Origin: Argopecten irradians
Taxonomy: Eukaryota > Mollusca > Bivalvia > Pectinida > Pectinidae
DNA: 64,000 bases
NCBI RefSeq assembly: GCF_041381155.1
Contig: NC_091139.1
Span: 6,882,383 to 6,946,382 of the forward strand
Reading direction: 5' to 3'
Under the pieces are notes generated by a model. The model did no database searches, was not told where the DNA came from, and worked only from the letters and a program-made list of their open reading frames with translations. Numbering within the stretch: the first letter of the stretch is position 1; the number at the start of each line of letters is the position of its first letter. The position numbers were made by a program, and so were the translations under genes. Positions 61,118-64,000 of this stretch are shown here, one piece after another.

Positions 61118-61215
61118 AGTTTATGTATCGAGTTCGAATTCCACTTTGGGCAGTTGTTAAGTACTCACTTGGTTTATTGAAAGCTGTCCGTATGTATGTA
61201 ACGTTATCAAACCAT
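61118..61215 (+). mobile_element. SINE fragment
   Basis: tatcgagttcgaattccact(ttgggcagttgttaagtact) resembles the box B and following body of the SINE at 29600-29812. Only part is visible. Confidence 0.35.
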
Positions 61216-61379
61216 CTTTATTAATATTTGATAGACTGAATAAATTAACCAACAATTTCGCATTGCATCAAAATAATGATAACAATAATAAAAAATATCG
61301 ATTATATTTTGATATATGGTAAGATACGTAACCCCCTCACTCACTGATATGCTAAACATTTATTTTATTTTAGTTTTAA

Positions 61380-61545
61380 CGAAATAACGCTTCGATGAAA
61401 ACAAAATAACATTTCAATAAAATAAAATGACATTTCGATAAAGCTAAAGAACATTTCGATAAAACAAAACAATATTTCGATAAAACGAAATAACATTTCG
61501 ATAAAAAACGAAATAACATTTCGATAAAAGGAAATAAAATAAGTT
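61380..61545. repeat. Tandem array of palindromic ATTTCGATAAAACGAAAT-like units
   Basis: About seven units of roughly 20-24 bp (aacatttcgataaaacgaaa), each partly self-complementary. Same motif, opposite orientation, at 33930-34028. Confidence 0.7.
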
Positions 61546-61559
61546 TAAAGCATGTGAAT

Positions 61560-63180
61560 AAGGAGGCTCTATAGTTAAAGATATTACACAAATATCTATA
61601 CAAACTGAATATAAAACTTCTCAATATACATGTCCATGTAGTTTAATACGTTTGTTAACACCTTATTACTCACGTGGGTATAAGGACAGACACATTTACA
61701 GGTCCTTCGTGCCCTATTTACATGGCAAATTGCAGGTAAATCCTTTTTGAATATACTACGGTACTTTTACCCCTAAACCCTAACAATAACATCGTAGCTA
61801 CCTTAAGCAACTCCGTAAATACTTACGTTGAAGTTGTGGTAACAACTAATGGAGAATTTACCTGTAATAGCTAGCTTATCATAGACATACTTATTACTAT
61901 AGGATCGTAAAAACATGTTTACAAAATGTTAATATTTATTCTATGTTTTAGCACTCAATAATGTCGAGTTCAATCGAGCGTTAGAGAAACAGTCTAGAAA
62001 CATAATCAATACTTGATCTGTATTTAACCATATTCATTTAATGGTTTGTATGTAAAGTTAAATTTTGACCGAATCAAAGGGCATAAGAATTTCATTTTCG
62101 ATGTCACACCATCCTGTTACTAATCCGAATAATAAACACTATCACAAACTAAGTATAGTAAGGTTAGTCGTGGTGCAATAACGTTAGTTTTGTGCCATCA
62201 GGCGACCGAGGTCAGTCGCCATATCAGAGAAGGTTCGAATGGATGATAATTCATAAAAAGGTAAGAATGACTACCGCATCGACCTTTTGTTAAATAGTAA
62301 CAATGTTAAAACCAGTGTGGCAGATATCTAATTTAGAGAATAAATAAGTAGATGGAGATATATGTTTTAACACAACCTACTTTATATGTCTCTGTCTTAT
62401 AGGCACAATTGATATACATTTGTATGATATACATCAATAGAAATGTATGACTCAATTTGAAATGTACGCGAATGGAAATTTTGCGACAAATAAAAGGATT
62501 TTTACCGTAGGACAAAGTCCTTATGAGCATTAAACAGTCTAATTCAGATTCAACGTAAGAAAAAGATATGAAAGAAGAACAGGTAATTTGAAAATGAAAA
62601 AATGAATATGACAAAACGCGATCAATCTTGTTTTACCTAAAGAGATTCGAAATAGGGACTTTCCTATCCAGTGCAAATGTAAGGGAATATTTTAATTCAT
62701 TATCAAAGTATATTATGCTGTACATTACCATTAATTCACAAGCTGTTTAGAATCAAATTGTTTTTAGCGTGCAAAAAGCCCCGAGAATTGGGTGTACATT
62801 AATTTTCATTTCATTGCTCATTGGTTTTATCTAAAAGAAAAAAAACCCCGGAATATCAGCTAAAAATCGTCCACAAGAAAATATTTCTAGTAATTTTGTA
62901 ATATCTTTGCACTATCATGTCCTCATTACTTTTTATATTCAGACTTTGCCTAAAACAAGTGATGTTTCTTTAATTTCTTAAATATATATATAAAAGACAG
63001 CTTCATTATGACCTCTTTTCACAACACAACACTTACTTTTCTCTTTGCATTTTCTTTTAAGAAACTGTTTTTCTTCGCCTCAAATGATAAATACATATAA
63101 CCTAACAATTCAAATATCTAAAATCTTTTGTCGTTTATATACTACGCGGAGTCCTAATTATTTTGATAATATCTTTTGTT
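61560..63180. other. Upstream region of the last gene, no coding recognised
   Basis: AT-rich. A possible non-coding exon could end at 62260 (tcataaaaag|gtaagaatga) but nothing else supports it. Confidence 0.3.
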
Positions 63181-63202
63181 GTAATTTTAGGAGGAGTTTG
63201 AC

Positions 63203-63305
63203 ATGTTATCATCATTTCTCCGAGACAGACCGTGTAATGAACGGTCTGTGGCGATGGGGATTTTTGTAACTCTGATATTCGTCTCCCTAACAACAACGAC
63301 TTATG
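63203..63305 (+). CDS. Probable signal-peptide first coding exon of a gene leaving the window
   Basis: ATG at 63203 follows a good 3' splice site (ttgttgtaattttag|gagg at 63190) and the exon ends TATG|GTAAGATT at 63305. It encodes 34 residues plus one base: a short basic segment, then MGIFVTLIFVSLTTTTY, a typical cleavable signal peptide; translation might start at this second Met. The phase-1 donor after a signal exon is common in secreted or receptor genes. The rest lies right of the window, so the product is unknown. Confidence 0.45.
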
Positions 63306-63354
63306 GTAAGATTTCAGAAATTCTTTCTACATGTTAAAATACTAAATATAAAAC

Positions 63355-63388
63355 ACAAACACACACACACACATATATATATATAAAC
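63355..63388. repeat. (CA)n(TA)n microsatellite
   Basis: acacacacacacacac followed by atatatatata in the first visible intron of the last gene. Confidence 0.8.
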
Positions 63389-64000
63389 AGAAAGCCCGTG
63401 CATATGACGTAATTTTATACAGCTAAATTTGTCTGCTATTATGCACTGAACGCACATCATTAAGACCAAGGCGGTTAAACACTATATTGGCTGAACCGAA
63501 GGTTCATAATTGTTATATTAGATATGTAGGTAGTTTTACAAATGTCAAAGAACTATCATATGGTATGTTAATTACACGAACATCCATGGTCATAGGTCCT
63601 CATCGTGAAGAAGAACTCAACCTTTGGGTAATGACGTCACCGAAGGAATACTTTATTTAATGTACTTAACCCACTTCGTCCTGGAATCTCTTTTGCTCTT
63701 TGTTTTGTTACTGTAGTTCTTCTATGATAAGAATAGAAACACTTTTTACAACTATTTTAAAGTCTAACATAACTTGTGTTTCCTCAGTTCATATCATCAA
63801 ACATTTTTTGACGTTTTGGTAAGTGTTCATGTGCGCGGCACAGCTTTATTTACATTTCTACTTGCATGCCGGTATCGTCAATTGCAGACCGCTTAATATA
63901 CCATTCAAACTTTTTATACCACTAATAGGAACAATTATAGTTTTTATGCATGTACTATGTATGTATTTACTAGGATACATAGCTTCCATCAAATTATTAA

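Overview
The window looks like animal nuclear DNA, most likely from a bivalve mollusc. It is AT-rich and dominated by introns and short repeats. The repeat set fits bivalves: two elements with about 160-bp core repeats and ACGG-like tails (the architecture described for bivalve 'pearl' elements), tRNA-derived SINEs, many TA- or TTAA-flanked MITEs and frequent acatgta tracts. No bacterial genes, rRNA, intact tRNA gene or CRISPR array was seen. All gene models are hand-spliced from GT/AG sites with phase bookkeeping, so they are predictions, not transcripts.

Layout: (1) 3039-4410 (+) holds the last three exons of a SLC35B3-like PAPS transporter. (2) 6746-19464 (-) is a complete ten-exon papain-family cysteine protease of 542 aa, of the 'counting factor associated protein D' type, with all catalytic residues. 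Its introns carry an unusual 75/76-bp array made from its own active-site exon, a pearl-like element inserted in a foldback repeat, and several MITEs. (3) 23863-31207 (+) is a complete ten-exon D-aspartate/D-amino-acid oxidase of 339 aa ending in the peroxisomal signal SRL. It is divergent from the protease, with about 2 kb between their upstream regions. (4) 31855-56775 is a head-to-tail tandem duplication (unit A about 10.6 kb, unit B about 14.3 kb). Each unit carries one seven-exon minus-strand gene for a type I membrane protein: signal peptide, one MAM domain, Ser/Thr-rich stalk, TM helix and a tyrosine-rich tail (396 and 406 aa). (5) 56.8-63.2 kb is repeat-rich with no recognised gene; it holds SINEs and a 530-bp CATA microsatellite. 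(6) 63203-63305 (+) is a probable first exon with a signal peptide of a gene running off the window.

The genes do not form a pathway. The protease is probably lysosomal or secreted digestive, the oxidase peroxisomal, the SLC35B3-like protein in the Golgi, and the MAM proteins candidate cell-surface signalling receptors. The most interesting material is the MAM pair, whose tyrosine motifs have diverged, and the protease exon-derived array. The duplication also gives unusually clean filled/empty-site comparisons that date several MITE insertions.
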